Origin: an uncultured Mediterranea sp. | GTDB lineage: Bacteria; Bacteroidota; Bacteroidia; Bacteroidales; Bacteroidaceae | NCBI RefSeq assembly: GCF_902493215.1 | Contig: NZ_CABUOL010000002.1 | Coordinates: 235,465 to 299,464 of the forward strand | Length of the DNA: 64,000 nt | Reading direction: 5' to 3' | In this document: positions 47,267 to 55,370 of the stretch, piece after piece | Layout of the letters: each line of letters begins with the position of its first letter | Position numbering within the stretch: the first letter of the stretch is position 1 | The notes under the pieces: generated by a model | What the model was told of the DNA's origin: nothing | The model's input: only the letters and a program-made list of their open reading frames with translations | The model's database searches: none | Position numbers and translations under genes: made by a program

Positions 47267-48616
47267 TCAGCGGTCGAAGCGCAGTGCCTCGCCCCGATAG
47301 CTTTCGTCGACTTCGCGGCCGTCGTAAACGGTATGGCCGTTGACGAAAGTACGCTCCACGTGCCAGTCGAAGGTGTGTCCCTCCAGCGGACTCCAGCCGC
47401 ACTTGCTCTGGATGAGGCTCTTTTCCAGCGTCCAGGGGGTGTCGGGGCGCACCAGTACGAGGTCGGCCTTCCAGCCTTCGCGGATGAAGCCGCGCTCGCT
47501 GATGCCATAAAGCTGGGCAGGGGCGTGGCACATCTTCTCCACGACCTTCTCTATCGTGAAGATGCCTTCACTCGCCAGCTGGAGCATGCTCACGAGCGAG
47601 AACTGCACCATCGGCATGCCCGACACGGCCTTCAGCGCGCCGCCCTTCTTCTCGGTGATGAGGTGGGGGGCATGGTCGGTGGCAATGACGTCTATCACGT
47701 CGTCGTTGACGGCACGGCGCAGGGCGTCGCGGTCGGCCTTGGTCTTCACGGCCGGGTTACACTTGATGAGGGTGCCCAGTGTGCGGTAGTCGGCCTGGCT
47801 GAACAGCAGATGGGCCACACAAGCCTCGCCCGTAATCTTCTTGCCGCTGACGGGGCCTGCCTCGAGCAGGTTCAGTTCGCGGGCGGTGGAGAGGTGGAGC
47901 ACATGCAGGCGGGCACCCGTTTCGCGCGCCAGCTTCACGGCCAGGCTCGACGAGGCGTAGCAGGCGGCCGAAGAGCGGATGTTGGGGTGCTTGCTGACGG
48001 GCACGTCGTCTTCGTCGGCATATTGCGCCTTGTATTTCTCCATGTTCCGTCGGATGGTGGCGGGGTCCTCGCAATGGACGGCGATGAGCAGGTCGGTGCT
48101 GCCGAAGATGGCGCGCAGGCTCTCCATGCGGTCCACCAGCATGTTGCCCGTGCTCGAACCCATGAAGAGCTTGATGCCGCACACGCGCGAACGATCCAGA
48201 CGGGCAAAGTCGCCGTAGTTGTTGTTCGTGGCGCCGAAGTAGGCGGAGTGGTTCACGATGCAGCGTTCGTCCAGCAGGTTGAGCTTGGCGTCGAGGGCTT
48301 CGAGGGTAGTGGTTTGCGGCAGGGTGTTGGGCATGTCCATGATGCTGGTGACGCCTCCTGCGGCGGCCGCCCGGCTTTCGCTGAGGATGTCGGCCTTGTG
48401 CGTCAGGCCCGGGTCGCGGAAGTGCACGTGGTCGTCGATGGCGCCCGGCAGCAGGTAGCAGCCGGTGGCGTCGATGGTTTCGTCACAGGGGGCGGAGAGG
48501 GGTTTGCCGTGGGTCAGCACCTCGGCGATGCGGCCCTGGTCGGTGATGACTACGGAGCCTTGTATGGTTTGTCCCTCGTTGACGATGAGGGCGTTGTGGA
48601 TGAGGGTACGTTTCAT
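47267..48616 (-). CDS. pyrC: Dihydroorotase
   Basis: Third step of pyrimidine synthesis, cyclisation of carbamoyl-aspartate. 449 residues, class I/long type. Zinc ligands DHVHFRDPG and VHCED, HVLHLST, the catalytic DHAPH, and the bridging carboxylated Lys in GIKLFMGSSTGN are all present. It probably shares a transcript with the upstream glycosyltransferase gene; the gap between them holds heptameric repeats. Confidence 0.94.
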   Translation of the reverse strand: MKRTLIHNALIVNEGQTIQGSVVITDQGRIAEVLTHGKPLSAPCDETIDATGCYLLPGAIDDHVHFRDPGLTHKADILSESRAAAAGGVTSIMDMPNTLPQTTTLEALDAKLNLLDERCIVNHSAYFGATNNNYGDFARLDRSRVCGIKLFMGSSTGNMLVDRMESLRAIFGSTDLLIAVHCEDPATIRRNMEKYKAQYADEDDVPVSKHPNIRSSAACYASSSLAVKLARETGARLHVLHLSTARELNLLEAGPVSGKKITGEACVAHLLFSQADYRTLGTLIKCNPAVKTKADRDALRRAVNDDVIDVIATDHAPHLITEKKGGALKAVSGMPMVQFSLVSMLQLASEGIFTIEKVVEKMCHAPAQLYGISERGFIREGWKADLVLVRPDTPWTLEKSLIQSKCGWSPLEGHTFDWHVERTFVNGHTVYDGREVDESYRGEALRFDR

Positions 48617-48623
48617 GTTATGA

Positions 48624-48736
48624 GCGGTTAGTGGTTAGCGGTTAGTGACGTTGTTGAGCGGTCAGTGGTTAACGGTTAGCGGTTAGTAGCCGTCCGAATG
48701 GAATACTAACCGTTCACCGCTCACCACTAACCGTTA
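48624..48736. repeat. Heptameric GCGGTTA/GTGGTTA repeats in inverted arrangement
   Basis: Two left clusters of 7-mers (48624-48647 and 48658-48687: GCGGTTA, GTGGTTA, ACGGTTA) are followed by reverse-complement 7-mers (48704-48736: ACTAACC, GTTCACC, GCTCACC). They can form a long hairpin between glycosyltransferase and pyrC. The right arm encodes the last residues and the stop codon of the glycosyltransferase. Confidence 0.8.
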
Positions 48737-49476
48737 ATCTTCGGATACTTCTTGAACCAGCTGTCCCACTTCAGACGGATGACGCCGAAGACGGCTTCGC
48801 CGAAGATGCTGGAGTTCATTTTCGAGGTGCCCAGCTCGCGGTTGATGAAGATGACGGGCACTTCCTTCACCTGTGCGCCGCACTTGTAGGCGGTGAACTT
48901 CATCTCGATTTGGAAGGCATAACCCTTGAAGCGGATGGAGTCGAGGTTGATGGTTTGCAGCACGCGGCGGCGGTAGCACACGAAGCCCGCCGTGGTGTCG
49001 TGGATGGGCAGGCCCGTAATGATGCGCACGTATTTCGAGGCGAAGTAGGACATCAGCACGCGCCCCATGGGCCAATTCACCACGTTCACGCCGCTCACGT
49101 AGCGCGAGCCGATGGACACGTCGGCCCCCTCCTCGGCACAGGCCTTATAGAGGCGGGGCAGGTCCTTGGGATTGTGGCTGAAGTCGGCGTCCATCTCGAA
49201 GATGTATTCGTAGTCGTGCTCCAGCGCCCAGCGGAAACCGGCGATGTAGGCGGTGCCCAAGCCCAGCTTACCGTGACGCTCCACCATGAACAGGCGGTCG
49301 GCGAACTCTTCGCGTTGCAGGCGGCGGACAATCTCGGCCGTACCGTCGGGCGACCCGTCTTCGATGACCAGGATGTGGAAACCATGCTCCAGGGCAAAGA
49401 CGGCCCGTATGATGTTCTCGATATTCTCCCGCTCGTTGTAGGTCGGGATGATGACGATGCTGTCTGATGTATGCAT
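48727..49476 (-). CDS. Polyprenol-phosphate mannosyltransferase-like GT2 glycosyltransferase
   Basis: 249 residues from ATG 49476; the promoter at 49503 excludes the longer frame to 49521. GT2 motifs are IIPTYNERENI, VIEDGSPDGTAEI, the DxD-like MDADFSHNP and GSRYVSG. It resembles dolichol-phosphate mannose synthase, making a lipid-linked sugar donor for envelope glycosylation. No membrane helices are present (soluble DPM1 type). The C-terminal residues KING and the stop are provided by the flanking repeat. Confidence 0.88.
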   Translation of the reverse strand: MHTSDSIVIIPTYNERENIENIIRAVFALEHGFHILVIEDGSPDGTAEIVRRLQREEFADRLFMVERHGKLGLGTAYIAGFRWALEHDYEYIFEMDADFSHNPKDLPRLYKACAEEGADVSIGSRYVSGVNVVNWPMGRVLMSYFASKYVRIITGLPIHDTTAGFVCYRRRVLQTINLDSIRFKGYAFQIEMKFTAYKCGAQVKEVPVIFINRELGTSKMNSSIFGEAVFGVIRLKWDSWFKKYPKING

Positions 49477-49502
49477 ATCTTTTATGGATTGTAAATGTGC
49501 CA

Positions 49503-49510
49503 CAAATGTA
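49503..49510 (-). promoter_or_regulatory. -7 promoter element for the GT2-pyrC unit
   Basis: Minus-strand TACATTTG, 26 bp before ATG 49476. It supports that start over the ATG at 49521. Confidence 0.5.
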
Positions 49511-49585
49511 GTGTTTTCCATTGTTTTTTCAGTAGGAAAACAGTGCTTTTCTTTGCGGCGGATGTATTCTTATCCATTTTCTTCG

Positions 49586-49593
49586 TAATTTTG
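49586..49593 (+). promoter_or_regulatory. -7 promoter element for mfd
   Basis: TAATTTTG, 20 bp before the mfd ATG. No TTTG at 19-20 nt is seen. Confidence 0.5.
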
Positions 49594-49613
49594 CACGGAT
49601 AATTTTCACGCAC

Positions 49614-52600
49614 ATGAGCTTTACGATTACCGAACTGCAACAACGATACGCCGCCCATCCGCAGATTGAGGCGGCCTTGCGCCTGCTGGCCGACGACCAG
49701 CTGAAACACCTCTTCGTGGGCGGGCTTCACGGCTCGTCGGCTTCCCTGCTGGCCTCGGTGCTGGTGGGGCGGGCAGGTCGCCCGTTCGTCTTTGTGCTGG
49801 GCGACGGCGAGGAGGCGGGTTACTTCTATCACGACCTGGTGCAGGTGCTGGGCGACGGGCAGGTACTCTTTTTCCCCTCGTCCTTCCGCCGTGCCATCAA
49901 GTACGGCCAGAAGGATGCCGCCAACGAAATCCTCCGCACCGAGGTGCTCAGCCGCCTGCAGAAGGACAGCCGCGGCTTGTGCATCGTCACCTTCCCCGAC
50001 GCGCTGGCCGAGAAGGTGGTGTCGCAGGGCGAGCTGGAGCAGAAGACGCTCACCCTTCATGCCGGCGAGCAGGTGGACATGACGTTCGTCACCGAGGTGC
50101 TCCACAGCTATGGTTTCGAGCGTACCGACTATGTGTATGAACCCGGCCAGTATGCCGTCCGAGGCAGCATTATCGACGTATTTTCCTTTTCCAGCGAATA
50201 CCCCTTCCGTATCGACTTCTTCGGCGACGAGGTGGAAAGCCTGCGCACCTTCGAGGTGGAGACACAGCTGTCCAAGGAGAAGAAGGAGAGCGTGGTCATC
50301 GTGCCCGACCTCAGCAATGACCTCTCGGCAGGCGGCACGGGCGGCATGGTGTCGTTTCTCGACTTCCTGCCCGCCGACACCATCCTGTCCATGCGCGACT
50401 TCCTGTGGCTGCGCGAACGCATCCAGCAGGTGCACGACGAAGCTCTCACTCCCCAAGCCATCGCTGCCCGCGAGGCGGAGGAGAACGGTGACATCCGTCT
50501 GGAAGGCAAGCTCATCGACGGCGGTGAGTTCACCGTCCGTGCCCTCGACTTCCGCCGCCTGGAGTTCGGCACCAAGCCCACAGGCACGCCCGACGCTTCG
50601 CTTCAGTTCGACACGTCGGCGCAACCCATCTTTCACAAGAACTTCGACCTCGTGGCCGACAGCTTTGCCCGTTATCTGGCCGACGGCTATACCATCTATA
50701 TCTGTAGCGACAGCACCAAGCAAACCGACCGCATCCGTGCCATCTTCGAGGAGCGCGGGGGCGAGAAGATTACCTTCACGGCAGTGGAGAAGACCTTGCA
50801 CGAGGGCTTTGCCGACAACCAGCTGCGCCTGTGCGTCTTTACCGACCACCAGCTGTTCGACCGCTTCCACAAGTACAACCTCAAGAGCGACAAGGCCCGC
50901 AGCGGCAAGGTGGCCCTTTCGCTGAAGGAACTGAACCAGTTTCAGCCGGGCGACTATGTGGTGCATACCGACCATGGCGTGGGGCGCTTTGCCGGCTTGG
51001 TGCGCATCCCCAATGGCAATACCACGCAGGAGGTCATCAAGCTTGTCTATCAGAACGACGACGTGGTGTTCGTCTCCATCCACTCCCTCCACAAGGTGTC
51101 CAAGTACAAGGGCAAGGAGGGCGAAGCGCCCCGCCTCAACAAGCTGGGCACGGGTGCGTGGGAGAAGTTGAAGGACCGTACGAAGAAGAAAATCAAGGAT
51201 ATTGCCCGCGACCTCATCAAGCTTTACTCGCAACGCCGCGAGGAGAAGGGCTATCAGTTCAGCCCCGACAGCTTCCTGCAACGCGAGCTCGAAGCCTCGT
51301 TCCTCTACGAAGACACGCCCGACCAGAGCAAGGCCACGGCCGACGTGAAGGCCGACATGGAGAGCGCCCGGCCGATGGACAGGCTGGTGTGCGGCGACGT
51401 GGGATTCGGAAAGACGGAAGTGGCTGTGCGCGCCGCCTTCAAGGCCGCGTGCGACAACAAGCAGGTGGCCGTCCTGGTGCCCACCACCGTCTTGGCCTAC
51501 CAGCATTTTCAGACGTTCAAGGAGCGTCTGAAAGACCTGCCCTGCCGCGTGGAGTACCTGAGCCGCGCCCGCACCGCCGCCCAGGCGAAGGCCGTCATCA
51601 AGGGATTGGCCGCAGGCGAGGTGAACATCCTCATCGGTACCCACCGCATCCTGGGCAAGGACGTCAAGTTCAAGGACTTGGGTCTGCTCATCATCGACGA
51701 AGAGCAGAAGTTCGGCGTCAGCGTCAAGGAGAAGCTCCGCCAGCTCAAGGTGAATGTCGATACGCTCACCATGACCGCCACGCCCATCCCCCGCACCCTG
51801 CAATTCTCGCTGATGGGGGCGCGTGACCTCAGCGTCATCCAGACGCCGCCGCCCAACCGCTACCCTGTCCAGACAGAGGTGCATACCTTCAACGAGGAAG
51901 TCATCATCGACGCCATCAACTTCGAGATGAGCCGCAACGGGCAGGTGTTCTTCGTGAACAACCGCATCTCCAACCTGCCCGAGCTGAAGGCCATGATCGA
52001 GCGCAACATACCCGACTGCCGCGTGTGCATCGGTCACGGTCAGATGGAGCCGGCCGAACTGGAGAAGATTATCTTCGACTTCGTGAATTACGATTACGAT
52101 GTGCTCATCGCCACCACCATTATCGAGAGCGGCATCGACATCCCCAACGCCAACACCATCATCATCAACCAGGCGCAGAACTTCGGCTTGAGCGACCTGC
52201 ACCAGATGCGCGGGCGTGTGGGGCGCAGCAACAAGAAAGCCTTCTGCTACCTGTTGGCGCCCCCGCTGTCCAGCCTGACGCCCGAAGCCAAGCGACGCCT
52301 GCAAGCCATCGAGAACTTCTCCGACCTGGGCAGCGGCATCCACATCGCCATGCAGGACCTCGACATCCGCGGGGCAGGTAACATGCTGGGCGCCGAGCAG
52401 AGCGGCTTCATCGCCGACCTGGGTTACGAAACCTATCAGAAGATCTTGACCGAAGCCGTACGCGAGTTGAAGAACGACGAGTTTGCCGACCTCGTGGCCG
52501 AAGAGCAGCAGGCGGCCGACGGTAGCGGGCAGATCAGCGGCGAGCAGTTTGTGGACGAATGTCAGGTGGAGAGCGACCTCGAACTCCTCTTGCCCGCCAC

Positions 52601-53018
52601 CTACGTTACGGGCAGCAGCGAGCGCATGCTCCTCTACCGCGAGCTCGATTCGCTGGTGCTCGACAAGGACGTCGATGCCTTCCGCGCTCGCCTCGAAGAC
52701 CGTTTCGGCCCTGTGCCGCCCGAGACGGAAGAGCTGCTGCGCATCGTGCCCTTGCGTCGTCTGGCCGCCCGTCTGGGAGCCGAGAAGGTGTTCCTCAAGG
52801 GTGGCCGCATGACCCTCTTCTTTGTGTCCAATCCCGACAGCCCTTACTATCAGAGCCAGGCCTTCGGCAAGGTCATCGCCTACATGATGAAGTACACCCG
52901 CCGTTGCGACCTGCGCGAGCAGAACGGCAAGCGCAGCATGCTGGTCAAAGACGTGCCCACGGTCGAAGAAGCCGTTGCCACCCTGCAGGAGATGGTGGCG
53001 ATGGCGGTGGAAGAATAA
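49614..53018 (+). CDS. mfd: Transcription-repair coupling factor
   Basis: Removes stalled RNA polymerase and recruits UvrA. 1134 residues, normal size. A UvrB-like N-terminal region (about 1-330) is followed by the CarD-like polymerase-interaction domain (about 440-530: FQPGDYVVHTDHGVGRFAG). The translocase has Walker A at about 594-601 (GDVGFGKT), IDEEQKFG and TMTATPIPRTL. The second RecA lobe has TTIIESGIDIPNANT and HQMRGRVGRS. The TRCF C-terminal domain begins near 985. The 953-codon open frame on the opposite strand is a composition artefact. Confidence 0.96.
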   Translation: MSFTITELQQRYAAHPQIEAALRLLADDQLKHLFVGGLHGSSASLLASVLVGRAGRPFVFVLGDGEEAGYFYHDLVQVLGDGQVLFFPSSFRRAIKYGQKDAANEILRTEVLSRLQKDSRGLCIVTFPDALAEKVVSQGELEQKTLTLHAGEQVDMTFVTEVLHSYGFERTDYVYEPGQYAVRGSIIDVFSFSSEYPFRIDFFGDEVESLRTFEVETQLSKEKKESVVIVPDLSNDLSAGGTGGMVSFLDFLPADTILSMRDFLWLRERIQQVHDEALTPQAIAAREAEENGDIRLEGKLIDGGEFTVRALDFRRLEFGTKPTGTPDASLQFDTSAQPIFHKNFDLVADSFARYLADGYTIYICSDSTKQTDRIRAIFEERGGEKITFTAVEKTLHEGFADNQLRLCVFTDHQLFDRFHKYNLKSDKARSGKVALSLKELNQFQPGDYVVHTDHGVGRFAGLVRIPNGNTTQEVIKLVYQNDDVVFVSIHSLHKVSKYKGKEGEAPRLNKLGTGAWEKLKDRTKKKIKDIARDLIKLYSQRREEKGYQFSPDSFLQRELEASFLYEDTPDQSKATADVKADMESARPMDRLVCGDVGFGKTEVAVRAAFKAACDNKQVAVLVPTTVLAYQHFQTFKERLKDLPCRVEYLSRARTAAQAKAVIKGLAAGEVNILIGTHRILGKDVKFKDLGLLIIDEEQKFGVSVKEKLRQLKVNVDTLTMTATPIPRTLQFSLMGARDLSVIQTPPPNRYPVQTEVHTFNEEVIIDAINFEMSRNGQVFFVNNRISNLPELKAMIERNIPDCRVCIGHGQMEPAELEKIIFDFVNYDYDVLIATTIIESGIDIPNANTIIINQAQNFGLSDLHQMRGRVGRSNKKAFCYLLAPPLSSLTPEAKRRLQAIENFSDLGSGIHIAMQDLDIRGAGNMLGAEQSGFIADLGYETYQKILTEAVRELKNDEFADLVAEEQQAADGSGQISGEQFVDECQVESDLELLLPATYVTGSSERMLLYRELDSLVLDKDVDAFRARLEDRFGPVPPETEELLRIVPLRRLAARLGAEKVFLKGGRMTLFFVSNPDSPYYQSQAFGKVIAYMMKYTRRCDLREQNGKRSMLVKDVPTVEEAVATLQEMVAMAVEE

Positions 53019-53033
53019 GTGGTGGGATAAGCC

Positions 53034-53951
53034 TTACGCATGCCTCGGCCGTATCATCCTGAAGACGGACGACAGCGTGTGTTGGATGGGTTTGCTCAGG
53101 ATGATGAGCGTCACGGCCACTAGGATGAGGACGATGCCGAAAGCCTCCTGCAAGGTGAACGCCTCGCCGAAGACCAGTGCGCCGATGCACACCGCCGTCA
53201 CAGGCTCCATGGCGCCCAGGATGGACGTCAGCGTACCGCCGATGTACTTCACGGCCAGCAGCAGGGTGATGTTCGAGATGACCGTCGGCACTACGGCCAG
53301 CAGTATCAGGTTGGTGGCCGACAGGGCGTCGGGTATCGGCTGGATGCCTTCGTTCAGCCCTGCCTTGACGGCAAACATCAGGGTGGTGAAGACGAACACG
53401 TAGAAAGCCAGCTTGCGACTGTTCATCGTCCGCACGCGCGACTTGTTCACCGTCGTGATGTAGCTTGCGTAACCCACGGCCGAGAGCAGCACGATGACCA
53501 TCCCCATCGGGTCGAGCACCAGCTCGCCGCCCTTCAGCGACAGCTTGGCCACGCCATAGATGGCCAGCACAATGGCCGCCCACGTCACCCACGACGCCCG
53601 CTCCCTGAAGAGCACTAGCATCAGCAGCGTGACGAATACGGGGTAGGTGAAGTGCAGCGTCGTGGCCACGCCTGCCCCCATGAAGTCGTATCCCCAAAAC
53701 AGAAACAGGGCCGAAGCCGTGTAGAAGCCCGCCAGCAGCAGGAGGAAGGGAATGTCTCGTCCCTCAATGCCGAAGGGCTCCTTGTGCAGCTTCATCATCC
53801 CCGCCAGCGCCAGCGTGGCGAAGAGGAAGCGGTAGAAGAGGATGGAGTCGAGTGACATACCTCCCTGCATCAGCGGCAGGGTGAAGAGCGGAATGAGGCC
53901 GAACGTCACCGACGTGGCCAATCCGTAGATAAAACCTTTCAATCTGTTCAT
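53034..53951 (-). CDS. EamA/DMT-family transporter
   Basis: 305 residues, ten predicted membrane helices in two EamA repeats (about 1-140 and 155-290). It is probably a metabolite exporter; the substrate is unknown. ATG 53951 follows an exact promoter at 53987-54017; the frame open to 54014 would include the promoter and is rejected. Confidence 0.88.
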   Translation of the reverse strand: MNRLKGFIYGLATSVTFGLIPLFTLPLMQGGMSLDSILFYRFLFATLALAGMMKLHKEPFGIEGRDIPFLLLLAGFYTASALFLFWGYDFMGAGVATTLHFTYPVFVTLLMLVLFRERASWVTWAAIVLAIYGVAKLSLKGGELVLDPMGMVIVLLSAVGYASYITTVNKSRVRTMNSRKLAFYVFVFTTLMFAVKAGLNEGIQPIPDALSATNLILLAVVPTVISNITLLLAVKYIGGTLTSILGAMEPVTAVCIGALVFGEAFTLQEAFGIVLILVAVTLIILSKPIQHTLSSVFRMIRPRHA

Positions 53952-53986
53952 GCTTGCGATACGTTTTTTTTCGTGAGAAATGCGTG

Positions 53987-54017
53987 CAAAGATAGCGCAA
54001 ACCGAGGGAAGCACAAA
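53987..54017 (-). promoter_or_regulatory. Consensus promoter for the DMT transporter
   Basis: Minus-strand TTTG (54017-54014), exactly 19 nt, then TATCTTTG (53994-53987). This is a full Bacteroides promoter. Confidence 0.72.
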
Positions 54018-54076
54018 GCGAAAACAACGTTTTCAGCTTTTGCTTCGGAGGTGCAGCCTATTTCTGTTCTCGCCTC

Positions 54077-54697
54077 CTACAGGTTGCAGAACAGGTTCAC
54101 GAAGAAAGGCACGCTCAGGTCGATGAGGATGCCGTGGAAGATGGCGATGGGCATCACCTCCTTGCCCGAACAGCGCGTGATGGAGGGCAGCAGCACGTCC
54201 ATCGAGTTCACGCCCGCGGCCGAGATGGGAGCCAGCTGTCCGAAGTATTTGCGGATGAGGGGTGCGCCCACCAGCGACATCATTTCGCGGATGATGTTGC
54301 TCAGCAGGGCGATGGTGCCCAGCTCCGTGGCCAACTGGAGGCCGATGGAAGGCTCCTTGAACTGCGTGATGAGGATGGACGACAGCGAGTAGTAGGCAAA
54401 TCCGCTGCCCACGGCCATGCAGTCGAACACGCTCCACTGGCTCAGCAGCAGGCTTGCTGCGGCCGAGAACGCCAGGGTACCTGTGATGGTGGCTGCGGGT
54501 ACCAGCAGCATCTTGGGGCTTAGCTTCTTCAGTTCCTGTTGCAGGCCTCGGTTGCTTCCGATGCCGATGCCCACCTGCAGCATCAGGGCATAGAGGATAC
54601 AGAGCGACCAGTTGTGCATGTTTGCTTCCGGTTGGAAGCCGGCGCCGGCCAGGCAGCCGATGCCGAAGATGGCGAGTACAATCAGATTGTTCTTCAT
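54077..54697 (-). CDS. lysO: LysO-type lysine exporter, C-terminal subunit
   Basis: 206 residues with six or so membrane helices. It matches the second part of E. coli LysO/YbjE: QVGIGIGSN, SGFAYYSLSSIL, ATELGTIALLSNIIRE and GVNSMDVLLPSITRCSG. In E. coli this is one chain of about 300 residues; here the N-terminal part is a separate gene overlapping by ATGA. Together they would form the exporter. Confidence 0.85.
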   Translation of the reverse strand: MKNNLIVLAIFGIGCLAGAGFQPEANMHNWSLCILYALMLQVGIGIGSNRGLQQELKKLSPKMLLVPAATITGTLAFSAAASLLLSQWSVFDCMAVGSGFAYYSLSSILITQFKEPSIGLQLATELGTIALLSNIIREMMSLVGAPLIRKYFGQLAPISAAGVNSMDVLLPSITRCSGKEVMPIAIFHGILIDLSVPFFVNLFCNL

Positions 54698-54972
54698 TTC
54701 TCTTCTCCTTTCTCAAAAAACAGTTGGAAAACGATGCGTGCGGCCACGATGCTGCCTGCCAGGCTCAGTACGGCCAGTATGGCTGCCTGCCATCCCACGC
54801 GCCCCAGGTTTTCCACGATGAGGCGGTTGGAGCCGATGGACAGCCCCAGCACAAACAGCAGGGCAGCAATGGTGAGCGAAGTGCTCTTCTCGATATTTTT
54901 CAGAAACTTCCCGTCGTGCAGGAAGCGGCCGATGACGATACCGGCCAGCATGGTACATATAATGCTGAACAT
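54694..54972 (-). CDS. LysO-type lysine exporter, N-terminal subunit
   Basis: 92 residues with three membrane helices from ATG 54972: FSIICTMLAGIVIGRFL, the FVLGLSIGSN motif also found in the C-terminal partner, and a final helix. It corresponds to the first part of LysO. It is translationally coupled to the next gene (stop and start share ATGA). A 245-nt leader precedes it. Confidence 0.8.
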   Translation of the reverse strand: MFSIICTMLAGIVIGRFLHDGKFLKNIEKSTSLTIAALLFVLGLSIGSNRLIVENLGRVGWQAAILAVLSLAGSIVAARIVFQLFFEKGEEK

Positions 54973-55217
54973 AACGATTCTCTCTTTCTCTTTTTTTGAG
55001 GTTGAACACAATGAACGGGGCGGGCAGACGTCATGCGTGCCTGCCAGATTGATAGGGATATGTCAAAAAGAAGGGGAGAGGAAACTTAGATGAACCCGCT
55101 GAACCAGTGCACATGAATGGTCGGCCTGCTGCCCATACCTGGGTTCAGGCGGGCAGGCAGGCTTTTCCTGTTGGATATGTTGGATAACTGGTTCATGAGT
55201 CTTATTTCTTGGTTTTG
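54973..55217 (-). ncRNA. Long structured leader of the split lysO operon
   Basis: From the predicted start near 55217 to the ATG is about 245 nt. GAACCAGT (55194-55187) pairs with ACTGGTTC (55108-55101), enclosing CCUGCCUGCCC/GGGCAGCAGG and a CCUG-AACC-CAGG tip. This 94-nt hairpin domain is followed by a pyrimidine-rich stretch and a second segment with GGCAGGC/GTCTGCC. I could not match it to the lysine riboswitch core or to SRP RNA. It could be a cis-regulatory element or an independent small RNA. Confidence 0.5.
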
Positions 55218-55223
55218 CGGGGG

Positions 55224-55255
55224 CAAAGGTATAGCTTTTATGAATATATTCCAAA
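55224..55255 (-). promoter_or_regulatory. Promoter for the lysO leader
   Basis: Minus-strand TTTG (55255-55252), 20 nt, then TACCTTTG (55231-55224). Strong match; it fixes the long leader length. Confidence 0.72.
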
Positions 55256-55314
55256 TAAATATGCAAAAATCTATCTTTTCATCCCTTTGTATCCCTAAAA
55301 CTCTTCGTCCAACC

Positions 55315-55346
55315 GTTGTATATCTGACGTGTGTGCCCTAATTTTG
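55315..55346 (+). promoter_or_regulatory. Promoter for the MATE transporter
   Basis: GTTG (55315-55318), 20 nt, then TAATTTTG (55339-55346). The start site near 55353 supports ATG 55371. Confidence 0.6.
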
Positions 55347-55370
55347 GGCGTCATTTCAAGAAGCGAAACC

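Noticed and set aside
49482..52343. 953-codon open frame on the minus strand opposite mfd
   Set aside because: GC-rich third positions of mfd keep the opposite strand free of stops. The translation shows no known domain, while mfd is complete.
54973..55217. Lysine riboswitch or SRP RNA
   Set aside because: I looked for the conserved lysine-aptamer core and for the SRP motif with GGAAGCAGC; neither is present in the needed arrangement. It is kept as a leader of unknown type.
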